DNA from: Cladosporium sp. IMV 00045
Lineage: Eukaryota > Ascomycota > Dothideomycetes > Cladosporiales > Cladosporiaceae
NCBI GenBank assembly: GCA_001931905.2
Contig: MSJI02000582.1
Location: 1 to 52,588, forward strand
Direction: 5' to 3'
Length of the DNA stretch: 52,588 nucleotides
The first letter of the stretch is position 1, and each line of letters begins with the position of its first letter. Made by a program: the position numbers and the translations under genes. Under the pieces are notes generated by a model. It ran no database searches and was not told the origin of the DNA. It saw only the letters and a list, made by a program, of their open reading frames with translations. Shown in pieces: positions 1 through 10,943 of this stretch.

Positions 1-770
1 TGTGCGACCAGATCTTGACCAGGTTGTCGGAGCCGCCGGTGACGAATCGCCGCAGAGGCGCTTGCGGCTGGCCCGAGGGCGCGGCGCTCGTGAGCTGGCC
101 GGGAGACAGGGCAGGGCTCCAGGAGACGGCGTTGACGCCCATGCCGTGCGCGGGGAAGATGGCGTGCTGGAAGGTGTTGTTCTCGAAGCTGAGGACGCTG
201 ACGCTGCCGTCGGAGCTGGCGGCGGCCAGGTGGCAGCCGGGCTCAGGCGGCGACCACGCGATCAGGTTGACGGAGGCGGTGTGCAGGGTGAATTCGTAGA
301 TGCGCTGCCACTGGCCCTGAGGCTGCTCGCGCCAGATGAGGATGCGGCCGTCGTAGGAGGAGGATGCGAGGATGGTGCCGTATTTGGGGTGGGCCCAGGA
401 GACGCACCAGACGGCGCCCTCATGGCTGTTGACAATGCGTTAGAAACTTGGTGATGCCTAGGAAGTATGCGACAATGTGTGTTGGCTTACCCTTTGAGGG
501 TTTCTGTGAGGCGGTGTTGGTCACCCTCGATCTCGAAGATCTTGATGGTCTTGTCGGAAGAGCATGTCGCTAGTCTTCGGCCGTAGTAGTCGAGGACGGC
601 ATCGTGCTATTGCGTCGTCTCGTCAGTCCAACTTGCGATTTGGGCGGTGTTGATTGTGTTGTTTCTGGGACGTACAATCATGTCATCGTGACCGGAGTTT
701 GATATTACTTGAGCCTAGAAGAATTGTCAGTCTTGCGCATGTCGAGAAATATCACTCTCACACTTACCAT
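1..770 (-). CDS. sec13: SEC13, COPII coat / nuclear pore WD40 protein (3' end outside window)
   Basis: Sec13 is the WD40 beta-propeller shared by the COPII outer coat (with Sec31), the Y-shaped nuclear pore complex and the SEA/GATOR complex. Exons on the minus strand are 770-768 (ATG only), 714-676, 607-491 and 425-1, the last running off the window. The translation starts [18 protein letters not shown], followed by the blade motifs [46 protein letters not shown] and [14 protein letters not shown], which are diagnostic of Sec13. An ATG followed at once by an intron (donor GTAAGT) is unusual but well supported, because the next exons give the exact conserved N-terminus. All junctions are GT-AG. 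The C-terminal propeller blades are missing only because the window ends. The start lies 366 bp from the divergent PEX20 start. Confidence 0.93.
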
Positions 771-1136
771 GGTTGTATGTGCGAGGTGATGTATGGATTG
801 GTATATACACCACCTATACGTATAGCTTGCCCAAGAGAGCGCGTCCGGACAGCATGGCCAAAGCGCGGAACAATTCCCCCCTTAGATCATCTGTCAGGGA
901 CCCTCTTATCGCCCTTATCGGCACGTGTTCAGCCGACTTCTCCTCAGCCTCGGTCTATCGGATCGACGGCATGACTATTATGACATGTGCTGCTTCTCGT
1001 CCTTCTTGACCTAAACCTCTTGGTCTGTTGCCGCTATCTGCCATTTGTGTACTTGTATATTTCTTTGATTATACATATTTGGTTTATCCACATAGACACA
1101 TCGTCCGCATTTACCTCCTTCTCTCACCTTCTCACC
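771..1136. promoter_or_regulatory. Shared divergent promoter region of SEC13 and PEX20
   Basis: These 366 bp separate the two divergent start codons and must hold both 5' leaders and core promoters. A C/T-rich stretch with several CTTCT/CTCACC runs lies just before the PEX20 ATG. I see no classical TATA box at a fixed distance and no gene inside it. Confidence 0.5.
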
Positions 1137-2880
1137 ATGTCCGAAGCAGCCTGTGGGCCCTCCAACGCCCTCCAACAGTTCAAGCAGCAGACCCAACACG
1201 ACCGAACACTCCAACAGGATCGCCTCACCAACAGACAACACCCGGCACAAGGCTTTCGCTCAGCAGACCCCAATGCAGGCCTTCTCGATCCCGAGTTTGA
1301 GGCCTTTCAAGCCGGCCTACCACCTCCCGCCTTTCAGTCCTTGCAGCCTCACCATCCTAGCCCTCAGCCTCTCCAGCAACCCTTCCATGAGCCTTATAAA
1401 GCATCTGCATCATGGGCCAACGACTTCCAGCGTATGAATCTGTCTTCCCCGCCGCCCATGCAGCAGCAGCAGCAGCAGCATCATGCAGGACCAAGCACTG
1501 CGAATTGGGCTCAGGATTTCCGCTCCAACATTGCACAGAATGCTCCACGAGCACATAATTCGTCACCCTCACCGTTCGCTTTCCAGCAAAGAGCACGCTA
1601 CGGCATGGGTGGATATCAGAGCAACTTCGCCCAGCCTGCTTATTCGCCGGCGATACAGTCGAAGGGGAAGGAGCCGGTTACAGAGCAGTTCGACGAGGCT
1701 GCGTTCGAGCGTGCTTTCGACATGGCCAAGGAGGATATGATCATGGAGTCCGCTCCTGATGCTTCCATTGAAGTTGATCAGGTCAGGCAGGAGACTGAAG
1801 TGGCCTCCGCAGAGACATCGCAAGAGTCGCACCAGATAAACAAGAACGACTTTCAGGACCATATTCTCGAGTCGAATCTGCCTCTGGATACAGACCAGCA
1901 GATATTGCCCGAAGGAATGATCCGCGAAGAACAAGAAGAGCCCAAAGAAAACACACGAAACGATGACGATGCACTGGCGGCAACAGCACAAGAATTACTC
2001 GAGAAAGTGGAGAATAACCAGAGTGACAAGTTCCGCAACAGCCAATTTCTGGGATTGATGCGGAAATTGAGAGACAGAGAAGTGAAAGTAGAGGGAGACA
2101 AGATGGTCGAAACTGTCAGTAACACCACCCAAACCCAACCCAAGCGCACCCTTACGCCTGATTCCGGCTACGATTCTGGAATGGGCACTCCAAATCCGAA
2201 CACCTCCACCACCACAGCAGACACACCCCACAACCCCACCCTCTGCAAAGTTGCCCATTGCGATTTCCTCCAAGACCACCGCTTCGACCACTGGGAGAGC
2301 CCCTACTAGGTCTCTTCTGAGCCGCGAATAAATCGCTAACCGTAAGTGTGTACTAGCAGACAACCACAGCATCCACCTCTACCGCCGACCTCCCACTAAA
2401 CCGCACAACCAGCACCGCCTCCCGCTTCAACAACTCGGAGCAAATCCCCCGCGAAGAGCAAGACCTCGACGCCCACCGCCACGCCACCCCCCACGACCCG
2501 CTGAACGACGGCTCCGACGTCGTCAACCTCCTCTCCCAACCCGGCCTCCCCGGCGGCGCACCCTCCGAACCCCCCTCTCTCGCACCCGAGTCCTCCTCTT
2601 CCGGCCTCAACATGAACGAAGACATGGGTACGTCCGGCCCTTCTTTCTCTCCACCACCATCTCAGCCTTCCTCTACCTCTCAAATCCAGTCCCAAAACTC
2701 CTCTCTCCCCTCCATGCTGTACGGCCCTAACGGCGCGCTTTCCGTCTAGAACGTCGCCGTCTGGGCGACCTGTGGCGCAGCATGCTGCCTTCCGAGTCCT
2801 CGCCGCGCGGCCTCGATCCGCGCACGCATTCGGCGGGTGCTGAGGAGAGTGGGTTTGCTAGTCCGGCTTTTACGGCTTGA
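1137..2880 (+). CDS. pex20: PEX20, PTS2 co-receptor for peroxisomal import
   Basis: Pex20 works with Pex7 to carry PTS2 proteins into the peroxisome. In many fungi it does the job that the long Pex5 isoform does in animals. The N-terminus MSEAACGPSNALQQFKQQTQ carries the conserved Cys (residue 6) used for monoubiquitination and receptor recycling. WANDF and WAQDF are WxxxF-type motifs for the docking complex. The C-terminal part contains DPLNDGSDVVNLLSQPG, typical of the Pex7-binding end. Exon 1 starts at 1137. The last intron is 2628-2749, with exon 3 at 2750-2880. The first intron must remove the stop at 2307-2309. Its acceptor is at 2356 or 2359, and the most economical donor is the GTTGCC at 2250 (phase 0), although a GTCAGT at 2115 is also in phase. 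A CAG run gives six glutamines. Confidence 0.88.
1461..1478 (+). repeat. (CAG)6 tract, polyglutamine in PEX20
   Basis: Six perfect CAG units inside PEX20 exon 1 encode six Gln, followed by two His from CATCAT. It lies in the disordered linker between the two WxxxF motifs and is probably length-variable between strains. Confidence 0.9.
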
Positions 2881-3536
2881 AAGGGGAGTGGTAGTGGGAA
2901 AAGAGAGGGAGGTTGATAGGTGGTGGTTGTTCCAGCTTCAGGAAATGGGGATTTGAAGAGGTGGGATCAAAGGATTTAAATTTCAAGATAATAGACGGAT
3001 GAAACATGATTAGATGAGAGTTCATGGCTATACGATCCTTTCCTAGTTATTCTTATTTATCATTTCCTATTTCCTACTTCTCCATTTCCTCTTTCCTCCC
3101 CCTCGAGAGACCACTTCCTCTACACCAAATGCCAATCCAAAGCTAACCACTAACCACGCGAGTAGACTCGGAGTTCATGATGACCAGCCCTTTCTACCCG
3201 GAATACCTCACTGCATCGATGGGACTTTGAGCTCTCTGAGGGTGACAGGACAAGGGGTATCAAAAGAAAAAGGGACACACGCGATTTAGGGGAAGATACA
3301 GAGGTCTTGTTGTTCTCGTAACCAAGCTATATGTCTCCCAATCGGAAATTGCTCCCAGGTCAATACACATTTCTAATTGTTTTCCCTCCGCGATCGCTTT
3401 ACATATTCGCCACAGGCTTTCAATCTGTCAGGTCTTCCAGCAACAGCTCACCCATCCTCCCAGGGTCCATCTGACAGCCTTCGTCCGTCAAATATCCTTC
3501 ATTAATGCTCCTCCCCTCACCTTCCCCTCGATTGCC
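2881..3536. other. Intergenic region between convergent PEX20 and SOD genes
   Basis: It holds the 3' flanks of two convergent genes. It is A/T-rich around 2980-3080. No conserved open frame or RNA gene was recognised. Confidence 0.6.
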
Positions 3537-4973
3537 TCAAATCAACCAAGCCCCAACCGCCACAACTCCACCAAGCACACCCGCAACAGTCCCACCATTC
3601 CCAAAAATATTGTCCGCGCCCGCATCAGCGGTAACGGTAGTCGTCGTCGGCTCCGCCGGCCCGCCCACGGAAGCGGTAGCATTACCCGGCACGTCCGAAG
3701 GCGCGGCGGTCGGGTCGCCGGTAGAAAGGGGATCCTGCGTGACAAAAGTCGTTTCGATTAGAGCGCCGTCCGTGGCGGGGGCTACGCTGCCAGCATCAAC
3801 ATCTTCCAGGCCGTTCGTCGGCGTCGCTGCGGGACCTGCTGCGGCTGTTTGCTGCTCGGTGGCGGCAAGCGCGGGGTCCGTGGGAGCGGCGGCGAGGGCG
3901 TCCGGGGAGGTTGTGGGGAGGCCTGCGTCTTTTTTGATGGTACTCACTTTGTGGGTTACGGTGTGGCCGCTCGAGTGCGAGCTTGATTTGGTTTTGCCTA
4001 GTTTCTTGGTTAGGGATTTGACCACGGCGGCGGCTGTGCTGGTTTTTGTGACGACGGAGGCGGGCTTGACGGTGGTGATTTTCTTGACGCTGGCTTTGAC
4101 GGTGGAGAGGATGTTGGTTTGCTTGAGGATTGTTTTGTGGAGCCCGGTTGATGGGAGCATAGTCGTAATTTTGGTGATTTGCGTGATGGGCGCGGGGAGC
4201 AGCTCGCTCTTTGTAACGACTTGGGTCACGGCGGGGATTGTCGTTGTGAGTGTGGTGACGCCGGGGATTACTGTGACGGTGACAATAGAGCGAGTTGGAG
4301 TTGTTTGGACGCTGCTGGATGGCTGCTGCGTGATTGTGGTCGTGATGGGTGCAGGCACGGCGGTGGTGAAGCCGATTGGCACTTCGACGATCGTGATAGG
4401 CGATGTGACGGTCGACAGGATGGTCGAGCCGCTTGTGACCGTTGTGTCAGATGTCAAAGTGAATCTCTTGACGGTGACGATTTGTACAGCCGTGCCCAAC
4501 GAAGCTGAAGTCACCGTTGTTGGATGCCCACTTCCTGACGATCGGGTCACGGTGATGGTCTTGGTTGCGCTGGCCGGAGATGACAAGACACTCACGACAG
4601 GCGAGGCTGGCGCAGGAACAATCATCGTTGAGCCAGTGGGCGCCAAGGCTCCAGAGCTCAACGTTATCGTCGAGTACACCACGACCAAAGTTGCGGAGCC
4701 ATTGGCAGACGAGGATGGACTTGGAGACACCGTGATCGTGGAGCCTTGCAAGCCATTCTGGCCAGGAGTTGGAGTGACCGTCTAAGACACCACGACTCCA
4801 AATGCCGGGTCCATTTTGCTGGTCACAGTGGTCGGCTTCTGACTCCTGCTTGTGGATGTTGGAGCATCTGGAGTCAAAGTCACCGGAATCACAGCGGTGA
4901 ATGTGGAAGACGAAACGAACTGAATGACCGAAGGATCACCGCTCGATTTTGTTGCGCTCAAAGGTCCAGCATT
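3537..4973 (-). pseudogene. In-frame continuation of the SOD stalk with GPI signal, separated by TAG codons
   Basis: This is the same reading frame as the SOD exon 3 that ends with TAG at 4974-4976. After that codon the frame runs 63 codons to a second TAG (4782-4784), then 414 codons to the stop at 3537-3539. Both stretches are rich in Thr, Ser, Val and Pro, with repeated TVT, TTVT and SPIT-like units, as in the O-glycosylated stalks of fungal wall proteins. The end has a small-residue site (NIFGNGG) followed by a hydrophobic tail AGVLGGVVAVGAWLI, a good GPI signal. The downstream part has no signal peptide of its own, so it makes sense only as the C-terminus of the SOD. It could be a gene broken by nonsense mutations, an unrecognised intron, or regulated readthrough. 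The type given is provisional. Confidence 0.55.
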
Positions 4974-5764
4974 CTAAGCCGAAGGCGCGCTCGAGGAGCT
5001 CGCAGCAGGAGGAGGATTGACAGTCGGTGGACCAGCCGTCGCAGCCGCAGGACGAGGAGAAACAGGGGATGAAGGAGAGGAATTTCCAGAACCAGGGTTG
5101 CCTGGTCCAGATTGCGTACCTTGAAGGGAGAAGTTGGCGCACGTGAGGCGCGTCTTGTCCGAGGAGTGCACGACGATGCTCAGGTTGCCCACGAACGCCG
5201 GCGTGTTCTCGGTAGTGGAAAGGTAGGGGTCGACGTAGCTGTGGTTCAACTCGTCAGTATGTGGGAATTGCAAGATCGGCATGTGGAAAGAAGTACTTCG
5301 CAGAGAAGCTTGACCCAGTCGCGTTTCCATGCTTGCCCGACAAGTCGCCAACCTCGCACTTGAACGGCGTGGTAGGATCACACGGCGGGACTTCAGTCGC
5401 GCCGTACGGATCCAGGTGAGAGCCAGCAGAGGTGCAGTTGAGACCAGAGACGGGAAACTTGTGGATGTGGTACACTGTGGAAGACATCGGTTAATATTAT
5501 CTCATTCGAGAAGAGGGGAAAGAAGTCTTAATTACTGAATGGCCCTCCAGTAGCCGGCAGGCCAGAGATGGAGACCTGCACGCTTGCGCCTGTGCCATTC
5601 GAGTTGGTGCTGATGGCGACAGCGCCGCGGACAGTGGTGTCGTTCTTGTCCGGGAGCACAGCAATGTACTGGGCACCGATCGGGTTGTTCTCGACGACTG
5701 GAGCGTCAGTTGCAAACGCGAGCGGGAGGGCGACAAGGCCCACGGCGAGGGTGAAGGCTCGCAT
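4974..5764 (-). CDS. Secreted Cu-only superoxide dismutase (SOD4/5-like)
   Basis: Extracellular Cu-only SODs of fungi detoxify host or environmental superoxide at the cell surface. Exons are 5764-5536, 5474-5297 and 5238-4974, all GT-AG with matching phases, giving 223 aa. The ATG at 5764 gives a clean signal peptide (MRAFTLAVGLVALPLAFA). An upstream in-frame start would bury it. Copper ligands are visible as MYHIHK (two His), the His in GKHG and the His in IVVHSS, followed by the usual Arg and Cys of TRLTCANF. Disulfide partners include LNC, PPC and KC. The electrostatic loop and zinc site are short, as in the Cu-only class. The frame then enters a Ser/Pro-rich linker and stops at a TAG inside it, well before the GPI signal found further downstream in the same frame. 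Confidence 0.85.
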
Positions 5765-6569
5765 GGTCGGCGTGTCGAGGTCGTTCGGAAGTGATGATGA
5801 TGAGGATGTAGTCAAATGAGGGTCTCCGGTGTGAGCTAGCCAAAGGAGAAGATGTGCTCAGCTGGAATGTGGAATGCAGGTGAAGTTATAAGGTCAACAG
5901 CGGCATGTGAGCTTCGCTCGAGCCAGCGGTTGTGAATAGAGTAGGGTGTTAATGAACAGGAATGATGGAGGGGTGACAATAGAGTGGTGACAGGAGGTGA
6001 GGTATAGAGGGTGACGGGAGTAAAGTGAAGGAAAAGTAGAGAAGGGCAAATCAGGATTATTGTTTACTTGCGTTGCTACGTTTGTCGTATACCAAGAACG
6101 GGGTGGCACATGGCTGAGAGAAGGCGTCAAGCGAGCTGCACATGCAGGTACCCGGCAGTGGTGAAACGCCATGCAGTTGCGACCTGATTTCGCTGGGCGC
6201 TGCCGTCCCACGACTGCTCTCTGATACGCTCTTCTACAGCCCCGGCGGCAAGGATATGCTTACATGTGTGGTTGGTGGTAGTACATTGATTGGTCCTGAT
6301 TTAACTCGCACGCTGTGCACTCCAATCACCAAATAGCCCGAATGCACAAAAGCAAGCCCTTTGAACAATGCCAAGTGCTCGCAGCCTTCTATGCTGTCAA
6401 AAGGTGAAGGGCTGGAATAATCGACTTGGCCTAATAGGAGACATACCGTTTCGGGACTGTTCTGTTGCAACATATTCGTTTGCAGCTCCTGTCTTGTTCC
6501 AGCGCAAGGCGTAAAGCGGCGTCACATACCGCAGCTTTGTAATACACGCCATCATCTTCAGCCTCAGCC
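5765..6569. other. Intergenic: SOD promoter and PRP31 3' flank
   Basis: The part near 5765-6150 should hold the SOD promoter and leader (minus strand). The part near 6400-6569 is the PRP31 3' flank. The open frames here are short and unlike known proteins. No RNA gene was seen. Confidence 0.5.
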
Positions 6570-8499
6570 TCAGCCGTCTTTCTTCTGCTTTTTCGCGGGC
6601 AGAGCAGGCACCTTGAAACCCTGGGCATCCGTCTTAGCTGATGTGCCACTTCCGCCGATTTGAGTGAAAGTGCCGCCCTTGAACCACCGATCCTCGTCGG
6701 CTTTTCTCTTCCTGTTCATCTCTTCTCTGACCTTCGGATCAACGAGCTCCAGACCCTGCACAGGAGTGAAAGCGATCGTACTGGCAGTGCCGCCAGAGTT
6801 GCCTACTTGTGTTCTCGTTCCCGAGCCGACACCGGCAGTTCTCAAGCCGGCGTTCTTCAATGTGGTGGAGTTGCTGAGGCCGCCACCGAAGCCGCGTAGA
6901 GAGGTCGCCGTGCCACTGCTGGCAGGTGTTGCACCACCCCAGCCGGGGTTCTTCTTGCTAAGCTTTGCACGTGTCTTGTCGTCGACTTGCATCGAGCGGA
7001 TACGGCCATCGTCTTGTGCACCGATCATACCAAGACCCCTTGTGCTGTCTCCTGCTCCGTACCCAACTTCTGCTTCTTCTTTGCCAAAAGCCATGCGGTT
7101 TTGCGCCTTGCGCAAGTCGGTCATGGCGGTTGCTTCCTTGGCCTTTCTCGCGCGACGTCCACCACGCTTGCGAGCTGGCTTCTCATCTGGCGCAGGAAGC
7201 GCACGCACACCTGCATTGGGAGGCGCCTCGGAGAGCTTGTTGATGCGCTTCTCGACTTGATCGTAGAATGCCAGTCCCTGCTCACCGTTTGGTGCTTCGT
7301 GTGCTTGATCGATACGTGCTGCGAGCACGACCTTGGCGCTGAGAATGCGCATTGCCTGCGTCTTCAGGTCTGATGGTACAGCGCGGATAATCTCGTTGTT
7401 GTAAAGGAAGCCTTGGTGGCGAACACCGGTGTTTGTAGCCAGACCGATGGCTGAAGTGTTCTTCTTGCTTCCGAGTGGGGCGAGGTTGCAGGCTGGTGTC
7501 TTTGCTAGACCGGTAACACCTCCCGCATAGTTGAGCAATTGCGCAGCGGTGAGAGATCCGATAAGCGTGGTGAGGTTGGGCGCAAAGATGTTCATTCGTG
7601 ATCGGACGTAGTCGGTAAGAAGCTTCTTCGCCTTGTCCAATTTGAGAACCATCTCGCAAGCACGCTTGACCGTTGTGAGCTCGTTCTCTGAAAGAGGCTC
7701 GCCGCGTGTGTTCGTAGCTTCCACTGTGACAACCATCACGGAAGGTCCGTCAAGGACCTGCCTAAGAGTTTGCCCCACCACGTTGTCTTTGCTCTCCGAG
7801 AGCTCCTTGATCTTGTCCATAGGTCCATTTCCGATGATTGCGACTGCTTTTGCATAGTCCAGAGGGTTCTGAATAAGCGTCTCCAATTCTGGGAAGCGCA
7901 CAGAGTAGTGATCGCGAATGAACTTGTGAACGAGAATGATCTCGCTGTCGATGCTTGTCGAAAGCGTATTTGACTGGGTCAGGAGCTTGTACTCGGGATT
8001 GTCTTCGATACTGCCGATGTTGGTCGTCTGTTTCTCTGGCGGTAGAGTCTTGAAATGCTCAATTTTCTGCAGGTAAAGCGAACACATTAGGGCTATATTC
8101 AAATCATGTAAACGACGGATATCTTCGTCTTGCGGCGCATATGGAGAGAGTGCTTACCTCGATAACAGGCTCAAGTTGCTTCATCAAGCCTGCGACACTG
8201 CGCACATCGGCCACGTTGGCGAGTTGCATCTTCTCGATGCGTGCTTTGGCCTCCTCCTCATCCTCCGCGTCCTCCATTTTCAAATGCGACGGCGCAGCAA
8301 CATTTGGATCCTCTTCATCTTGCTGCTCCTCATCGCCCTCAAGTTCCATGTGACCACCGTTGGGCGCTCCCGATACCTTCAAAACGCCGTCTTCCTCCGA
8401 ATACCCATGGTCGGCGAACAGCTCGCCATTCTGCTGATCCTCCTCGTTCTCGTCGCCGCTCTCAAAGTCGTTCAAAAGATCCTCCGCGACAGTCGTCAT
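6570..8499 (-). CDS. prp31: PRP31, U4/U6 snRNP Nop-domain splicing factor
   Basis: Prp31 binds the U4 snRNA 5' stem-loop together with Snu13/15.5K and joins U4/U6 to U5 to form the tri-snRNP. Exon 1 is 8499-8158 (114 codons) and exon 2 is 8066-6570, with a phase-0 GTAAGC...CTGCAG intron of 91 nt, giving 612 aa. The acidic N-terminus (MTTVAEDLLNDFESGDENEE) is typical. The Nop domain spans roughly residues 257-377, with YVRSRMNIFAPNLTTLIGS, AGGVTGLAKTPACNLAPLGS and GVRHQGFLYNNEIIRAVP. The basic C-terminal region KRGGRRARKAKE followed by NRMAFGKEEAEVGYGAGD is the conserved Prp31 C-terminal block. The gene diverges from CLF1, another spliceosome protein. Confidence 0.96.
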
Positions 8500-8792
8500 A
8501 CCTTTTGATCAGTGCAGTGCGTTGCGCGCGTGTTCCAGAAAATGTTCAGTCGATATCGAGAGATAGGAAGTTCGTGTTTTAGAGCAAAAGCAAAAGGAAG
8601 AAAGCGAGCAGGGTTGTAAGGTGACCTGTTGTTGTTGCAGAAGGATGGCGATCGCGAAGTATGATGTCTGCTCTGCAGCTTGAAGCGCTTGGCGGCTTCT
8701 TTCCGCGCATTCACATGTCGCTCGACTCGACTTCACCATCGCAAACATCAGAGCCCATCCGCCTGAACAAACTACAACCACACCCTGCCGCC
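8500..8792. promoter_or_regulatory. Compact bidirectional promoter region, PRP31 / CLF1
   Basis: Only 293 bp lie between the divergent start codons of two spliceosome genes, so both core promoters and leaders must share this stretch. An in-frame ATG at 8661 upstream of the CLF1 start would lengthen CLF1 by 44 residues that do not look like the family, so I treat this stretch as leader. Confidence 0.6.
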
Positions 8793-10826
8793 ATGGAGTC
8801 TTCGCGCGGCCCTCCAAGGGTCAAGAACAAGGCTGCTGCGCCTCAGCAAATCAGTGCAGAGCAACTTCTGCGCGAAGCCGTCGACCGCCAGGAACCCGAA
8901 GTCGAAAAACCTACCCAGCGCTTCGCCGACCTCGAAGAGCTCCATGAATACCAAGGTCGCATGCGAAAGAACTTCGAAGACTATGTCCGCCGCAATCGCC
9001 TCAACACGGGCAACTGGATGCGCTATGCTGTCTGGGAACTGGAGCAGAAGGAATATCGCCGTGCGCGCTCCGTCTTCGAGCGCGCGCTGGACGTGGATCC
9101 CACGAACGTGCAGCTCTGGATGCGATATGTCGATTCTGAGATGAAGGAGCGGAACATCAACCATGCACGCAATGTCCTCGATCGCGCCGTCACAATTCAG
9201 CCTCGTTTGGACAAGCTCTGGTACAAATATGTCTACATGGAGGAAATGCTGGGCCAGATCCCGAATGTGCGACAGGTGTTCGAGCGCTGGATGAGCTGGG
9301 AGCCGGATGAGGCGGCGTGGTCAGCCTACATCAAATTGGAGAAACGGTACGGTGAGTTCGATCGTGCAAGGAACATCTTTGAGCGTTTCACAATTGTACA
9401 CCCCGAGGCGAAGAATTGGATCAAATGGGCGAGGTTTGAAGAAGAGAATGGTACGTCGGACCTGGTGAGAGATGTCTTTGGGATGGCAATCGAAACCTTG
9501 GGAGACGACTTCATGGACGAGAAGCTGTTTATCGCCTATGCTCGGTTTGAGGCCAAGCTGAAGGAATACGAGCGTGCTCGCGCGATCTACAAGTACGCTC
9601 TGGACCGCATGCCGCGTAGCAGGAGTGCGGTCTTACACAAGCAGTACACGCAATTTGAGAAGCAGTATGGCGATCAAGACGGAGTGGAAGACGTAGTGCT
9701 CAGCAAACGCCGTGTCATGTACGAAGAGCAGGTGAAGCAAAACCCCAAGAACTACGACGCTTGGTTCGATTATGCAAGACTGGAAGAGATCTCGGCGAAC
9801 CCCGATCGCGTACGGGATGTCTACGAACGCGCCATCGCCCAAATGCCACCCTCACAGGAGAAGAGACACTGGCGACGCTACATTTATCTTTGGGTCTTCT
9901 ACGCTTTGTACGAAGAACTCACCAACCAGGACATGGAAAGGGCAGCCCAGATCTACCAGGAGTGCATTAAGCTCGTACCGCACAAAAAGTTCACATTTGG
10001 AAAGATCTGGATACTCAAGGCACAATTCGAACTGCGACAAGGACAGCTCGACAAAGCACGTAAAACCATGGGCATGGCGATCGGCATGTGCCCCAAGAAC
10101 AAACTGTTCCGTGCGTACATTGACATGGAACTAAAGCTTTTCGAATTCACACGCTGTCGCACCTTGTACGAAAAGTGGATTGAGTGGGACAGCGGCAACT
10201 GCACCGCTTGGATCAAGTTTGCGGAGCTGGAGCGTGGTCTTGAGGACTACGAGCGTGTGCGCGCAATCTTCGAGCTTGCTGTGGTGCAACCGCAGCTTGA
10301 TATGCCGGAGCTTCTCTGGAAAGCGTACATCGACTTTGAAGAAGAAGAGGCAGAGTACGAGCGCACTCGTGCTCTGTACGAGCGTTTGTTGGAGAAGACC
10401 GACCACGTCAAAGTCTGGACATCTTACGCACACTTTGAGATCAACGTCCCTGATAATGACGCTGAGGTTGGGGAGGACGAAGAGGTACCTATCTCTGATG
10501 CGGCGAAGGCACGTGCAAGAGCCGTTTTCCAACGAGCACACAAGCTGTACAAGTCCAAGGACCTCACCAGTGAACGCGTGGCGCTTCTCAACGCCTGGAA
10601 GAGCTTCGAGGATGCACACGGTAGCGATGCCGATAAGGAGGCAATCGCCAAACAGATGCCGAAGAGAGTCAAGAAGAGAAGAAGATTGGACGACGACTCT
10701 TTCGAAGAGTACATGGATTATGTCTTCCCTGCCGACAATACTGGAGCTGCAGCAATGTCGAAGCTCATGGCTCAAGCACAGGCATGGAAACGCCAGCAGG
10801 AGCAAGAAGGATCTGCCGCCTCGTGA
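8793..10826 (+). CDS. clf1: CLF1 / Crooked-neck (SYF3), HAT-repeat splicing factor
   Basis: Clf1 is a scaffold of the Prp19-associated (NTC) complex that helps form and hold the catalytic spliceosome. It is a single exon of 677 aa, close to the yeast protein (687). The start [20 protein letters not shown] and the next block [13 protein letters not shown] are the canonical N-terminus. HAT repeats run from about residue 45 to about 600, each with the W/Y...A/R-x-x-F/Y-ERAL pattern, for example [40 protein letters not shown] and [20 protein letters not shown]. The C-terminus [20 protein letters not shown] is the conserved basic then acidic tail. There are no introns, unlike most neighbours. Confidence 0.97.
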   Translation: MESSRGPPRVKNKAAAPQQISAEQLLREAVDRQEPEVEKPTQRFADLEELHEYQGRMRKNFEDYVRRNRLNTGNWMRYAVWELEQKEYRRARSVFERALDVDPTNVQLWMRYVDSEMKERNINHARNVLDRAVTIQPRLDKLWYKYVYMEEMLGQIPNVRQVFERWMSWEPDEAAWSAYIKLEKRYGEFDRARNIFERFTIVHPEAKNWIKWARFEEENGTSDLVRDVFGMAIETLGDDFMDEKLFIAYARFEAKLKEYERARAIYKYALDRMPRSRSAVLHKQYTQFEKQYGDQDGVEDVVLSKRRVMYEEQVKQNPKNYDAWFDYARLEEISANPDRVRDVYERAIAQMPPSQEKRHWRRYIYLWVFYALYEELTNQDMERAAQIYQECIKLVPHKKFTFGKIWILKAQFELRQGQLDKARKTMGMAIGMCPKNKLFRAYIDMELKLFEFTRCRTLYEKWIEWDSGNCTAWIKFAELERGLEDYERVRAIFELAVVQPQLDMPELLWKAYIDFEEEEAEYERTRALYERLLEKTDHVKVWTSYAHFEINVPDNDAEVGEDEEVPISDAAKARARAVFQRAHKLYKSKDLTSERVALLNAWKSFEDAHGSDADKEAIAKQMPKRVKKRRRLDDDSFEEYMDYVFPADNTGAAAMSKLMAQAQAWKRQQEQEGSAAS

Positions 10827-10943
10827 TACCGTTTCCACGGCGGCGAGGTATTTGTGTCAAACAATTAACCCTAGTTGTAAAATGAATTCAACAAAAATCG
10901 TTTCTGACAGTGTTCCAAGCACTGACATCCCCCAATCCGCACA

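Noticed and set aside
2..454. Plus-strand 150-codon open frame at the window start
   Set aside because: It is antisense to the SEC13 WD40 exon, whose identity is certain.
3505..4785. A 426-codon plus-strand open frame rich in Val, Ala and Gly
   Set aside because: It is the antisense of the Thr/Ser-rich SOD stalk. Reversed ACN/TCN codons give Val/Gly-rich sense, and no domain or start context supports it.
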